Source: Struthidea cinerea (lineage: Eukaryota; Chordata; Aves; Passeriformes; Corcoracidae). From it: a stretch of 64,000 nucleotides of DNA. The notes under the pieces were generated by a model that was not told the origin of the DNA, searched no databases, and saw nothing but the letters and a program-made list of their open reading frames with translations. The position numbers and the translations under genes were made by a program. The stretch spans positions 2,340,176 through 2,404,175 of the forward strand of contig VZTI01004088.1 of NCBI GenBank assembly GCA_013397865.1, written 5' to 3'. Shown piece after piece: positions 38,719 through 50,587 of the stretch; within the stretch, counting starts at the first letter, position 1; every line of letters begins with the position of its first letter.

Positions 38719-40272
38719 GTAAGTATTAGAGCATCTACAAATATTCCAATTTGAAAATACTTACTAGGTATTTACATGTTACAGAAGGATAAAATAGAAA
38801 TATTTAGCATTGATTCTTGTGAAGTGTCATTCTTCTAGCAATGTCACGAGTTGAAGAGCTACCATTGTCCTCAGTGAGGACTGAAATCTGGCGTTTGGTG
38901 TAAGAGATGCTGGATACGTGTAGGTCCCATGGATTTCAGTGGCAGTGTTGAAATTGTTGAATCCAGCAGTACTTCTGTGGTCCTGTGTCCATACCCCATG
39001 CCTGTCTCAACTTTGTGCTGAGAGAAGACCTGGTGTGCTTCATCATCCTCTGCCTTTGTCTCTGATTGCCAAAACCAGCCCGGACTAATCAAGTGCTGTA
39101 GCCTAAACCCTTAATGAAGACTAGTCTGTGAGGATTGTGAGCCCCAGGATTTGGAAGAGACATGCTAAATGTCACTCAGCATAAGACACCCTTGTAACAC
39201 ATGACTTCCTAAGGTGAAACAACAATTCTGTTTGAAAAGTCAATTTTGTTGGTACTTAAGGTCTGATCCTGCTTGACTCCCAGGGAACGCTCTGTAGGAA
39301 GAATCAAATCAGGTATAAGGAATCAAAAAGGTATAAAAATATCCACTTATACTAATGTCTTTCACTGACTGCTCGTGGAGGCTTTGTAGAGGAGGGGGTC
39401 ACCACTGGGGATTTCACACTGTTGCATGACTAGGTCTTACAATGCTTCACATCACCTGTGCATGACTTCAGTGATAGAATGACCAGGGCTGTTCACTCTG
39501 CTACTGACTTCCTAATGTATCTGATCTATAAGGTGTGAGAGCGTGTTCCTTTCTTTTCTGCCTGTGAAACAACACAGATGTTCTGTAGATATTTCTATCT
39601 GGTGTTGCTGCATGCATATTGTTAATCAGCACTTTAGGAAAAAATGGGAAGATTATGCAGATGTGTTACTGTGCTAGCCCTTCATGCTTTTCTGAAAAGA
39701 GTCTTTTCATAGCAGAAGCCAGATCACCTGAGTTTGAGGCATCTATTACTGTCTCATTTGTTCTGCTGAGTACCCTGATTTGCACAGACCCTCCCAGCAA
39801 ACTCAGTGGAGAGTTTTGAGCAAAATAAGTAATAATTCAGAGGAACTCAACACCATGGAAAATAGATGCCTTCATGAGGACTTCATTGCTTTTCTACCTG
39901 TAACTTAATAACTCCCCTTAGTTCTGGAGCTCAGCAAATCAGCAAGGAAAGCACCTCTTCAGAAGCTGTTGAAAGAATGGGCATTAGGTGCTGGTGTACT
40001 ACTGGGACATAAGGGATCTGGAGGAGAACACTTGAGGAGGGACATTCATTTAGTTTAGTTCACTAAATATTTTGTAAAACAGTCATAGGACAACTGAGAG
40101 TCAGAACAGGGTCAACAACATATGTTGCCTTTCTGATCTATAAAATACGGAGAATATATTTTTATCTTCCTACAAGATCTCTAATTCAAAATACTCTCAT
40201 TTTTAGCTTATAATGTTTGTTTCCAGAAGTCTCCTTCAGAGCTTAATTAACTGACACTCTGTTTGCTTGCAG

Positions 40273-40425
40273 GTGTTTGGAATCCATATAAATAAGTGGA
40301 AACTTGACAGGAAATTAGGCATCTATGTGTTGCTTCTTTATGCTGTTTTCCTATGTTTATCTATAATGATAGAGTTCAATGTCTTCACCTTTGTCAACTT
40401 CCCTATGTGCCGAGAAGAACTTTAA
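40273..40425 (+). CDS. SLC24A4: SLC24A4 last coding exon and stop
   Basis: The acceptor is tgcttgcag. Fifty codons encode VFGIHINKWKLDRKLGIYVL, LLYAVFLCLSIMIEFNVFTF and VNFPMCREEL, then TAA at 40423-40425. The last helix and the short FVNFPMCREE tail are typical of NCKX4. The final residue is Leu, where I recall Asp-Asp in the human protein, a trivial tail difference. Confidence 0.97.
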   Translation: MFGIHINKWKLDRKLGIYVLLLYAVFLCLSIMIEFNVFTFVNFPMCREEL

Positions 40426-41290
40426 TCCACAACAAGGAGAGAGACTGAAATTCTTCTGATTACACATGCTGTAAATGACAGGAGGCATTTCACATTTCTA
40501 CCTTCTTTCCATCAGTAATTTGAGTGTCATTCCTGCTTCATCAGCTAACAAGCACTTTTACCTATACGGAAGGAAAACATACCTTTCTTTTAACATGCTA
40601 GCTGAAGGCAACCAAAGCATTTTCCTCACCTTTGGATATTGCTGCTCAGTCATAAAGCTACATGGATCTTACACAGAACTCTAAAGGACCCATTTCTGGG
40701 CATTCTGTTGTGGTTTTCATTCTCCTTTTGCAGACAATCAACCACCACCATCAAGGTTAGCAAGAGGATGGGAGAAAAATCTTTATAGTTCTTTTGGTTT
40801 TGACATTTACTTTCCATGGAAGGATAAGAGGCAAGTTCAGAACCTTTCTTGGCTCAGTAAGAATATTTAAACTGCACGACCAGAAAGTCCAAGGCACATA
40901 CCGTGGCATGCACTGTTGAGAACATCATTTCCCACTTCAAGTGCTCTGCTTATAGAGAAACTGCACTGACAATTTTTGATGGCAGTGTTGGATATTTATC
41001 ACTCTGTTCAATGAACAATGTGGCAGAGAAAGAAGAGGAAATGGTTGTATGTTGTATCACTTGTGATGATGCACACTAGAAGTCAGAGTATCTGCATACT
41101 GAAGAAGAGAATTTACATGCAGAAATTCATACTTGAAAAATATGTTTTATTGTTAATGAGGAGTGCTGTATACATAAATATAAACTGACATTTTATGAAT
41201 ATTACACCACAAGAAAAACTTTGCATTGGCCATTGTAAGCCCATTGTGTAAATTTAGAAGAAAATAAACAAATAAAATGTAACTCGGTGC
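40426..41290 (+). other. SLC24A4: SLC24A4 3'UTR, proximal form
   Basis: Untranslated sequence runs from the stop to just past two poly(A) signals. It has no open frame related to the protein and no repeat. The cleavage point is inferred from the signals and the gt-containing sequence that follows (cggtgctccg), not seen directly. Confidence 0.65.
41263..41276 (+). terminator. SLC24A4: Two adjacent AATAAA poly(A) signals
   Basis: AATAAA occurs at 41263-41268 and again at 41271-41276, about 840 bases after the stop codon. Two closely spaced canonical hexamers make this the most likely proximal cleavage site. Confidence 0.65.
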
Positions 41291-44200
41291 TCCGTAACTG
41301 TCAGTTATCAGCTGGGAGTAGTAGCTGAACATAATCCAGACTTTCTCACAACAAAACCCACCCTGATTATGATTTGGTTTGATTCAGTTTGATTGGTGGG
41401 AGGAAGAAGCTTATTTCATCAGTCAAGAAGCTGGTGTATTCTTCACCATTTTTTTCTTATTCCCAGAAGCTTAGTGAAGATGAGTGTCTGACATGGAGCA
41501 GTGCAGATACGAATCACCCTGACAAAAGCAAGTCTGTGAAGAGAATGTGGTCCTTGATTTGATTGCATGCAAGTTTTGAAGCATGATATACTTCTTCTTA
41601 ACCCTAAGTAGAAGCCAAGTTTTGATATCCTTTCCACCAGCATAAATCTGATATAAGGAATTACTCTGGATATAATTGACGGCAAGATCCAGCCCAAAGT
41701 ATTAAAATAGTGGGTAACATTCCACATTTTAGCAGTGATATAATTGTAAATCACTGAGACAGCATATTTTGAATTGCTACTAAACTTTAAAAATATTTTG
41801 AAGCTGTATGTGAATGATCACATAAAGTTTCTAAAGAAGCACAGTTACCTTTATATATAGATTTTTTTAATTTTTTAATGTTTATAAACCAAACCAAACC
41901 TATCAACTAACAGTTGATGCATTTTTAAATATATTAATATTTTCCATTAAGACTATATATAAAAAATTGTGTCAACGAGAATATACTATAAAAACTTAGC
42001 AAATAAGCACTTACTCAGAAAGTTCCTTCTTTTGATATGTATGACAAATAATTATGTTTAGCCAGGTGACATGCAGAATGCTGTTTACACCAGGCAATGA
42101 GTTGACAATTGAAACTATTTTAAAAATTATTTTAGGATAAATTAAAGAGTGTATTCTGCTGCTGGGTTTTTTTTTAAGAATTGGGTCCATTCAATGTGAT
42201 TCTGAAGAAAAAAAAGAGCAACACTTGTTATTTGCTTTACATTTTGTTACAAATGCCAGTATTAGCATCCATTTAGGGTTTCTTACCGTAATTAAATAGT
42301 TATGTTGTTAAGCTAAGAACTAAAAATGGGCACAAATACAGCATTACTAAAATGCTTTATTGAATAGGCAAGAACTGCCGTAAACACATTATTTTCTCAA
42401 GTATGCCAGTGACCCCGTTTCCAGGCATTCACGACATTTTTGCTGCAGTATAAAGCTGAGGAGATGGAATTCATGTTCATCTTTGAGTCTTCTGATGCAG
42501 AAAGGCTGTGAAAATGCAGCATACTGCTGCACCACTGTAGGAGCATCCCTCTCTAGGAGCATCATTACTCTCTCCCCTGCTGTCTTTCAGGAAGATGGTT
42601 TACTGCTGAAAATCTGGTGATGGCTTAGATTTGAGACTGAAAGGAGCAGAGAGAGAGGCTGAGTAATGGGTTTTTTCCTATATTCTGCTGTTGTGTGGTC
42701 TTGGAGAACTGTCTCCAAGCAAACATTTGCTCTCCTGTGCACAGTTCAGGCAGCTCAGTTGTCTTCACATAATAGAAGAGTAGTTCCAAAGTCTGGTTTT
42801 GAATACCTAGTGATCAGCTGAGTTGACAGGGATGAGGGCATCAAAGTTTATAGTGCCAGATCTAGCAAACTGTACTGTACCTTTGTATTTCTGAGCCAGG
42901 CAACTTCAGAAGAGCATGGGCACCATTTTTTTCTGTAGCAGCTGACTCTCAGCCCAAATGTGCATGAATTTTGTGTGCTAATTCCCTACGTCCTTCACAC
43001 ATCATGTGGAATTACTCTGCCTAGTCTTAGTATCACTTGCTCCAGAAAACCAGTGTTGTGTTTTAGCAAGAAACAGTCTCAGAATCCAGAACAGCCCTTA
43101 CAACATGTGGCTGGTTCCTGTAATCTACAGCTCTCCCTGAGACATAGACCCACTTCAGGACAATTTATATTGACTTCTAATACTGCATTTCATGGGGTGT
43201 TCTCATCTGCATCTACAGCTATGAGGCAGGTATCATGCCATGCCTATCATTATAAATAACATTAGTAGGATTCTCCTTTGACACCACCACATGAGCAAGG
43301 ATGTATTGTTTGCCAAAGAATTATGAGATGCTGTGTTAGGGCCTTGATGACACATAATCTATGAAGTACTTCAAGAAGTTCCTAAGCAGTCGTTACCCAA
43401 ATGCTAAAATAAACAGTTATACACTAAGCCATGCAGGTAAACTGAATGGTCCAGGAAAGATCTGATTGACAAATTGTTGTATTTCAGATAAACCCTCATC
43501 AGAATGTATCACTAATTCAGGAGGCTGATGCCGAGTAATAACAGACTAGTGCCTTTCACGTGTATACAGAAAGAAAGAAAAACATTAACTTGTGTGGTCA
43601 GGAAACATTACAAATTTTGCCATTTTCTAGTTAAGAAAAGGAGTCATTTGTGCTTGGCTCTCCACAGTTAGCACAGTTCTATACTGCAGCTTTTCAGATT
43701 GTATCTATAAAATTTTGTAGCCATTTTGTTTTATTAACCATTGCAAAAGATAGCTGGCTGAGTTTGGAATGTATGCCACAATGTTCTGTAAGTTAATGTT
43801 CAGCTCAAGAGTGAAAAGAAAGCTGGTGGATGTGAGAGAGAAAACTGTTAGTGTGATCTGAAATTTGCCAGCATACTGACACTGAAAAGTAACACAACTC
43901 AGAAAAAGATATCCCATATCCAGCAAAGCTTAACTTCAATAGGTTTGATTCCATTTTAAAGCTAAGCATCTATCCAAGTGCCTTGCTGGATTGTGTCCTA
44001 AGATGACAGCGGAGCATGGTTTCTGGGTTATCATACTCAGTTCTTTCCATGTTCTATTGGTTTTGTAGGCTAAAGATTTTACTTCTTTCTCAAATTAAAA
44101 GGTTTGACCAGAATCTGTGGATTTCTGCTCTGCTGATACCAGTTTGGATTTCTACTCCTGTAAATAAGAGAACTCGTTCCTTGTCTCAGAGTTCTAAACT

Positions 44201-46660
44201 GTGCATCTGCCCTTGTGTATGAGCAGGATCAAAACTGAGTTACAGCTGGCCAAGGAGGGCTTTTAGCAGCTCTTTTGTGCTGCAGTTCCTGTGGAGTAGT
44301 ACAGTCCCACATAGACCCATGGGGTGTAATCCTGTCTGTAGCAAGGAACTGGGAGTGTTTCCATTGAGTTCAGCAGTGTTTGATTCCATTTATTTACCAT
44401 AACAATTGTACTGCATTATAAAGTATTGCTTGAGTAAAGATTTCAAGCTCAGGATCTGCATGTCTAAATCTAAGAAGCTACAGGTATGGTTATCTTTGTG
44501 TCTCTTCGATGATCTAAGGACTTCTCTCTGGGCTGAAGTCTAGCCTAGAAGAACACCTTAAGTCTTCCCAACAGGTACAGCATGGTCAACCATCTTCCTC
44601 CTGGCTCAGTCATTGGCGTGCCAATTTTATTTTGTTTTTATATGCTTGCGCAGCTGTAACAAAGAAAATTAGCTTCTGGATTTAGATTATATTTGTGAAC
44701 TTTCTGTCAACATGTAAACAAATGGTGAAGGTCTTCACTAATCTAATACTTAGCAGTTATAGAGAAGCTTCTATTATGTCTTTGATTTCCCTTGTGACTC
44801 TGCTTTAATTACACTTGTTTCTATTATGTGTTTGCTCTAGTTGCACAAATGCCTCATGAGTTTTGTTGTCTTCCTTTCTTGGATTTCTTGCAGTTGTAAT
44901 GCCATTGACTTGTGTCCTACTGTTAGTTGGTTTTGGTAGAGTTCTTTAAGCTGTAGAAATACTGTCTGATTATTCATGCCAAGGAAAGATCAGACATTAC
45001 GTAATATTAAACAGACACTAAAATAACTCTTGATAGCCAGGTGAAACCAAAGAATCTTCCTAATTGAAGTACATCACCTTTGAGCATAATGTTCTGTCAT
45101 TGCAAGCCTCAGATCTCTCTGTTACTTGTGTTTAAACACTTAGAAGAAAATCTCTGCAGCTCATGCATTTGCTACACAATTTTCTTTCTATTTCTATGTG
45201 TCTGAATGCCACATTTTTCATTTTGTTGGATGGTGAGATTTATGTGATGGTTACACAGGTAAATGACAGTGTTTAGTTCCAGCAATTCTGTACCAAACCC
45301 ATTATTATTCTCTTGAACCATTTGGAAAAAGTCTGTATGCAAGTGGTCAGTGTCCCGCTGAAGAAGGGAATGTCATTCAGCTGGTGCGTGCATTCCAGTT
45401 TGTGACCTACTGTGTACATGTTCAAAAGCCTCCTTTTGAATAACTTGAGCGTACACTTTTCTCACATTTTCCCATGTGTGAGGTCCTGATGGTTTTTCCC
45501 CAGAGAAGTCTGTGTAATCCTCTACATGCCTGTCCTGACATGTGAGATGTGTGTAGCTGCTTCTCCACGGGCCGAGATGTGTGGTGATTGTGGGAATTTG
45601 TTCATCATGTGGTTCTGCTTGCTACCATACAGCGCACTGTCTGAAAGAAGTGAGTGATTGTGGGAAATTAATGTCATTTGGATATTTTCTTAGAAGAATT
45701 GCCAGTTGGAATTTAATCCTGTTTGTTTTTCTTTTTTACTTGCACAAAGAATGTAGGCTGTCATTGCTGTCCTATCACTGAGATGGTCTTGATAAACTTG
45801 AATGACAAATAAAAGACAAGTAAAGCTTGGTTTATAGCACTAGGCATGGTGACAAATTCTAAAGATATCAAAATATATGAAAACCAGATAGATACAATCT
45901 TAGAAAGATTAATAACAACTGAGATGCTTCCTTTCAGAGGGCTTTTGTACAAAGATTAAGGCCTTCATTCATATACCAGTTACGTATGCAAAGAAAATTT
46001 GTAAATCTGCTTCCCCAACAACACCTGTGTTTCGAATGGCTGTTCCTGCAGCAAAGTGATGACCAAATTCTTGACTTCACATTCTTGGGAGTGGTGCCAG
46101 TGCTCATTAATGTCCTGGTAGCTGGCACAAATTGGTGTCAGTGGAATTGAGCATAGAATTTGGCTCATGGTATCTCCTCCATTGCAACAAATTATTTGAA
46201 GTCATTTATGGTCACTGAAATAACTTCTGAACCTTTTAAAAACCTTTGTTTCATACTTGCAGGCATTTGTGGTGTACCTTTCAGAGGTGCATCACCTCTT
46301 TAAATATTATGAAAACTTTCTAGAACTGCTTCCTTTGAAAACAGAAAGGGATGGGTTTGTAAACTGTAAATAACAGAAATCTCTCATGTTATTTATTTTT
46401 TCAATGACTGTGACCTTATGCACTGTGAATGCTCTGTGATATGGGGTCCATTGTACAGATAAATATGTCATGAAATCCAAATGGATTTAATGTGATAATT
46501 TGTTACAAAATGTTGGCATGATATTTGATTATTTTTGTTGTGAGAATTTTAAAAAATAGTTAACTCAGCATTTATAAAGATTATAGCAGTCAGTATTATA
46601 ATGCACTATATAAAAATATGTACACTATCAATAAATTATATAAACAAGAGTGTTTGCTGG
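41291..46660 (+). other. AT-rich repeat-poor DNA, possible extended SLC24A4 3'UTR
   Basis: No exon or RNA gene is seen in this stretch. The AT-rich composition continues from the proximal 3'UTR. Further AATAAA signals lie at 43408 and 45808, and a convincing one at 46630. Short remnants resembling a very old amniote repeat occur near 44320-44390 and 46120-46165 but are too decayed to name. Whether this is transcribed as UTR or is intergenic cannot be decided from sequence. Confidence 0.4.
46630..46635 (+). terminator. Possible distal poly(A) signal
   Basis: AATAAA in an AT-rich context is followed within 15-30 bases by a G/T-rich element (gagtgtttgctggttttctt). This is the classical layout of a cleavage site and could end a long SLC24A4 3'UTR isoform. 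Confidence 0.4.
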
Positions 46661-49600
46661 TTTTCTTCTCAGATGACTAGTAGATGTGAAACATTCTCAT
46701 ATATATTGTTGAAAATCTAAAATTTCAGGACCCAAATGGGATATGCACCTACACTTTTTTGGTGAAATCTGGACCCTGCTGAACTGAGTGACAGAAGGTC
46801 CACATTCTGTGTATTCCAGGGAATATTGCCTGGATCAAGCCATTATTTGGAGTGAGTTAAGTGTATCAGTTTGATTTGCAGCAATTCTGAAACACATAAT
46901 CTGCTCTTTTGGGACTAGAAAACTGAGAATTCAGTTTGCTGAGAGCACAGTTTGCTGTACTGAGTCACTGATGGAGAAGCAATTCTGGCAACCTCAGAAA
47001 AACCCCTGATCAAGAGCATTTTGGCTGCCTCATCCTGTGGTATATTGGTGTCCAGCAGGTTTGCACTGAGTACTGCGTGCTGATGAGAGGCTGGAAATAA
47101 GGTCCAAAGGCCACACAGCACTGTTTTCCTTTCCCAGTTCCCTAGGCTCTGGAGATACTCCTTCTTACCCTTGATTGCCCATTTCCAGCATCCCTGTAGT
47201 CCAGTTCAGGGTCTGCAGAGACTCCTGGTATGTTGTATGTAGTCTGTGGTACAGTCTGTGCTGGGCTTAGGAAAAGCTTTAAATGCAGTTCTTGGAAAAA
47301 GAGGAGCTAAGGGTTTATTTACTTCATCTCACAGCTTGGTGTATTAACAGGTTCATTAGACAAGAGTCTTCTCGTGAATACTCCTGGCCAGTTTACTACC
47401 AAGAGATGCAAGTTAAAACAAAGCTTGGTCTTCTTTTTCTTAAGCACTGTGCATGAGACTGGAATCCCTGCTCCTGTATAAACCTGTCATTAGCCGCTGT
47501 GGGCTTTTGTGCATCTACAGAAAAGTCTTCTGGAAGCGTAGGAAAAGAATATTCTGCATTCTTTGAATTTTGCATAAGGGTTCATACTTTAGTGTATGCT
47601 AGGCTAAATTTTTGTAAGCTGGGGAAAGCAAAAGATTCCTTCTTATACATGGAATTAACTTCTAAGAATCAGAGTCTGAATGTGAAAAGTACGTCTTCAT
47701 TTAATCCTTCCATCCTTGGCACGGTGACCCGTCATGATCTGTTATGTAATAGGCTCTATAAAAGGCACGTAATCTATGGCTTAGTGACAATAGGCATGAC
47801 ACTTGCTAAGGGCTCCCATCACATGCCGTATTATTGATGCAGCCGCTCCCTACTGTATGGAAAGCAGAACTGCTGTGTAATCTGGGCATATTCTGAAAGC
47901 CTTTTATTGTAGCTCAAGTGCTCATTGTACTTAATGGCTTCCCCCATAAGCCATTTTTAAACCTTTCCAACCCAGCTGCATAAAACTACAAAAAAGGGCT
48001 GCAGGATGCTGTGCCTTAAAATGGAAAGGGTGAATCAGTCCTGGAAGAGACTTGAATTCCTCCCGGTTGGCTTGGATTTATAACAGAGGAATGTCAGTTT
48101 GAAGTAACTGGATATTATTTTGTCATTTAGCTTTTGTATAATGATTTACTTCCAAAGCCTGATACTAGAACACATTGTCACATACTAAACCTGTCAAATC
48201 TCTGGCTCAAGAAAACACCTAGTAAAGCTTGGACAAAATTCATCTTCATTTTCATATTTTAAGTATTTTACAGAAATGCTGAGTATTTTGCAGAAAATTA
48301 AATTGGATCAATATTTTTAACAAAACAAATTTCAAAACTTCAGATTTCTGAAACTGCATTCTTTACATTGGAAATAGTATGAAAGATTTCACTCAAACCA
48401 CGTGAAACTGAGATAGCACCAAAATACTGGAATTTTGTATTCTGTATTTTTGCCGTTTTTTCCTGAATCTTTTTAATAGTTCTAGTAATTTTGTTTCTTC
48501 TTTCCTAAAAAATATCACGGGAATTGTCTAACTCTCTTGTGTTCTGCATTTGCAAGATCTTAGGTCTTTGCCTAGAATGGCTGCCTCTTTGTGTGAACAG
48601 TTTTCTCCGTGTGAGCAGGTCCATGCAAGCAGCACAACTTTGCATTTTTTGTCTCAGCAAACCTTTTTTTTCCAGCAAAGCAAGGGCAAATGCTGAGTGG
48701 GCCTGGTCCCAGCTGAATTGCAGGGGAGGGAGGTGGAAACTGGGGTAGAGTTGAATTTGTGTGAAGCATGTAGGAGATTGTTCTCATACCAATACCCGAG
48801 GTGCGTTTCAAAGGTGCCCAGCTGGTGAACAAATGAAGATTTTTTTTCTTGGACCTCTGAGCCCAGAACCCACAGAAGGATTCGGAGCTGAGATCTGACA
48901 AGTCTGCAGTAAGGGATGAGTGAATCTCAGCCAACCAGTTTGTCTAAGAGGACTACATTTTTCATTGAATGAGTTCATTGTTGCCTGAAAATGACTCCAG
49001 GAGTTGGAGCAAGGAGATCCTTAATATAGCAAAAAAGAGTGGTACAAGATACAGTAGCTGAAAATTTAAAATAAGGCAAAAAATCAGGTGTGAATTTAAA
49101 TACTATCAGCAATTAAGCACTAAGATACCTTACTTAGAAGGGTAGTGAATTTTCCATTTTGCAGTCTTTCAGTAAGGCTCTTTCCAAGATAATAGACTTT
49201 CTAAGATAAATTTCCTAATGGGAACTGAAGTTACAGTCTTTATTAAAAAAAAAAACAAAAACAAAAAACAACCCAAAACCTGGGAAAATTTCATCTTGTG
49301 TTACATTGAAGGTGTGACTTGGGGATGGTGAAAATCTCTCTGACTCTCCCTAGCTCAGTGCCAGCAGAATTGGCTCTGTGTTCTGCACTGGGGTCTAGTT
49401 TCCCTCTTGCCAATACACTGACAGCTCCCTGGCACTTACATGTCTGCTGTGGACTGTGTGGCACCGTCTATTTTTAGAAAGCTGAGAAACTCCTTCTAAA
49501 GATAAAAGGGGCAAAAAGTTACTTTTGTCTCCCACTCCATTCCATCCACTTGCTTTTCTCCACCTCTTCTTTCTACTTCTGCCTTTTTTTTCCATTATGT

Positions 49601-50195
49601 CTTCTCCTAACATCAAATATTTCTGGAGCAACGGGGCTGCCAAACAGGAGTGCCACCAGCTCTCTCTGACAGCACATCTGTCAGCCCCCAGCCTCCACAG
49701 CTGGTGTGTGTTCGCTCGGGTTTCCCGCACAGCAAACACTCGATCACTTCAGTAACTGCAGGTCAAACGTACACTGAGCCCGACTGGAGCTTCCCGGCGT
49801 GGATAGCCATTCATTTGCCAGCAGTCACACCACCTTATCATTAGCTTTTGCTTTAACTGGGAATGCTTTTGCGAAGCTGTCCTCTGCCAGTGTTAGACAT
49901 TTCATTTTCTCAGGTCCTGTGTAAATATAAAGGTTTCCAAGCTCCATCTGGTTCCAGTTACTCAAGCAGTAGAAATACACATGCTTCAGGAATTTGCAGA
50001 CGGAGACTTACTGCTTTGCTGCCTTACAAAATCCTTTACAAAGTTCACTATGCTCTGTTGCCTTCTGATATACCTGTAGTCTGTAAAACTATTTCCTCTG
50101 AAACTTACTTAGGTTAGAGAAACAAACAAGTTGAAAGTCTCAGGCCCTTCTTTCCAATAAGGTTAACCTGCCTGCACTACTAAATATGGCTTTGT
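46661..50195. other. Probable intergenic DNA between SLC24A4 and the next gene
   Basis: No coding exon or mobile element was recognised. Open frames of 112-120 codons at 47499-47837 (+), 48572-48934 (-) and 49395-49739 (-) have no recognisable motifs. An A/C-rich simple stretch lies at about 49243-49278. The part at 47690-47960 has unusually mixed, non-repetitive composition and may be a conserved non-coding element. Confidence 0.55.
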
Positions 50196-50226
50196 GACAC
50201 ACACACACACTCACCCACACACACCC
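50196..50226. repeat. (CA)n microsatellite, interrupted
   Basis: A short CA run interrupted by tcacc lies about 45 bases upstream of a TATA-like box. Confidence 0.85.
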
Positions 50227-50269
50227 CCTTGACCACCAAAGACTGCCTCTTCCTGAAATCCCCCGTTCA

Positions 50270-50290
50270 TATAAATACAGGAAGTAGAAA
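50270..50290 (+). promoter_or_regulatory. Putative TATA box with adjacent ETS/PU.1-like site
   Basis: TATAAA at 50270-50275 is followed at once by acaggaagtag, a core ETS (GGAA) motif of the PU.1 type. A second, reversed motif (cttcctg) lies just upstream near 50250. The pair sits 270 bases before the putative start exon. If the downstream exon is RIN3, a myeloid-expressed gene, PU.1 control would be sensible. This is motif reading only. Confidence 0.3.
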
Positions 50291-50323
50291 TAAGAGAGGC
50301 TAAAATCGGATCTTCTTGGCAGT

Positions 50324-50512
50324 TTGCTTTCATTTCAGTGCTTGTTTAGTCCTCTGCCCTCCGATTCTACTGAGCCTGAAGCTGGTTTTAAACATCTTCC
50401 CCCTCACGCCCTTGAAATACCATCTTCAGTACAAAACCTGAGGATGTGGAAGTTCTGCTCAGCGATGGGATGGAATTGCTTTTCTGACCGAGGAACTCTC
50501 AAGCCACTGTGA
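50324..50512 (+). other. 62-codon upstream ORF in putative 5' leader
   Basis: An ATG-initiated open frame begins MLSFQCLFSPLP and ends with TGA 28 bases before the putative start ATG at 50541, in a different frame. It resembles no known protein. If this DNA is a 5' leader, the frame would be an upstream ORF likely to lower translation of the main start. Confidence 0.3.
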
Positions 50513-50540
50513 TACAGAAAGTGCCTTAAAGTTTGCTGTA

Positions 50541-50587
50541 ATGATGAAAACATCAGCAGGAGACAAGGGAGCCAGGGATGACTCAGG
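50541..50587 (+). CDS. RIN3: Tentative first coding exon of RIN3 (5' end of gene)
   Basis: An ATG is followed by 15 open codons (MMKTSAGDKGARDDS) plus two bases, then a near-perfect donor, gtaagt. As I recall it, human RIN3 starts MIRHAGAPARGDPTG. The candidate has comparable length and a similar basic start, AG, R-D and S/T-G spacing, but the identity is low. In other amniotes RIN3, a Rab5 guanine-nucleotide exchange factor with SH2, VPS9 and RA domains, follows SLC24A4 on the same strand. Position and orientation therefore fit. No second RIN3 exon (SH2 region) was found downstream in the window. It could equally be a chance ATG before a donor, or an exon of a non-coding RNA. Confidence 0.35.

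Larger units (their letters stand above)
11167..41290 (+). other. SLC24A4: SLC24A4 (NCKX4) gene, 3' portion: 15 coding exons plus 3'UTR
   Basis: The product is a plasma-membrane exchanger that moves Ca2+ and K+ out of the cell against Na+ entry; in mammals it serves olfactory neurons, ameloblasts and pigment traits. Fifteen exons, each bounded by AG and GT, join in one frame to give 522 codons and a stop. Both NCKX alpha repeats are present: GSSTPELFASVIG with GSAVFN, and GTSVPDCMASLIVARQ with GSNVFD. NCKX4 is preferred over the paralogue NCKX3 because the loop carries YDDPSIPLL, QYGKN, ENIENGN and TPFSVP, and because the tail ends FVNFPMCREEL, all close to NCKX4 as I remember it. The N-terminus (signal segment and first extracellular loop) is not in the window, so the gene is 5' partial here. 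Family assignment is very secure; the SLC24A4 paralogue call is strong. Confidence 0.95.

Noticed and set aside
11167..40425. SLC24A3 (NCKX3) as the identity of the exchanger
   Set aside because: The membrane cores are similar, but the loop (YDDPSIPLL, QYGKN, ENIENGN, PFSVP), STPELFAS, VFITHGD and the MCREE tail fit NCKX4; NCKX3 has different loop sequence and tail.
46120..46165. Ancient amniote repeat remnant (tggtgtcagtggaattgagc, agaatttggctca)
   Set aside because: The match to a remembered sauropsid repeat is too short and diverged to name or bound.
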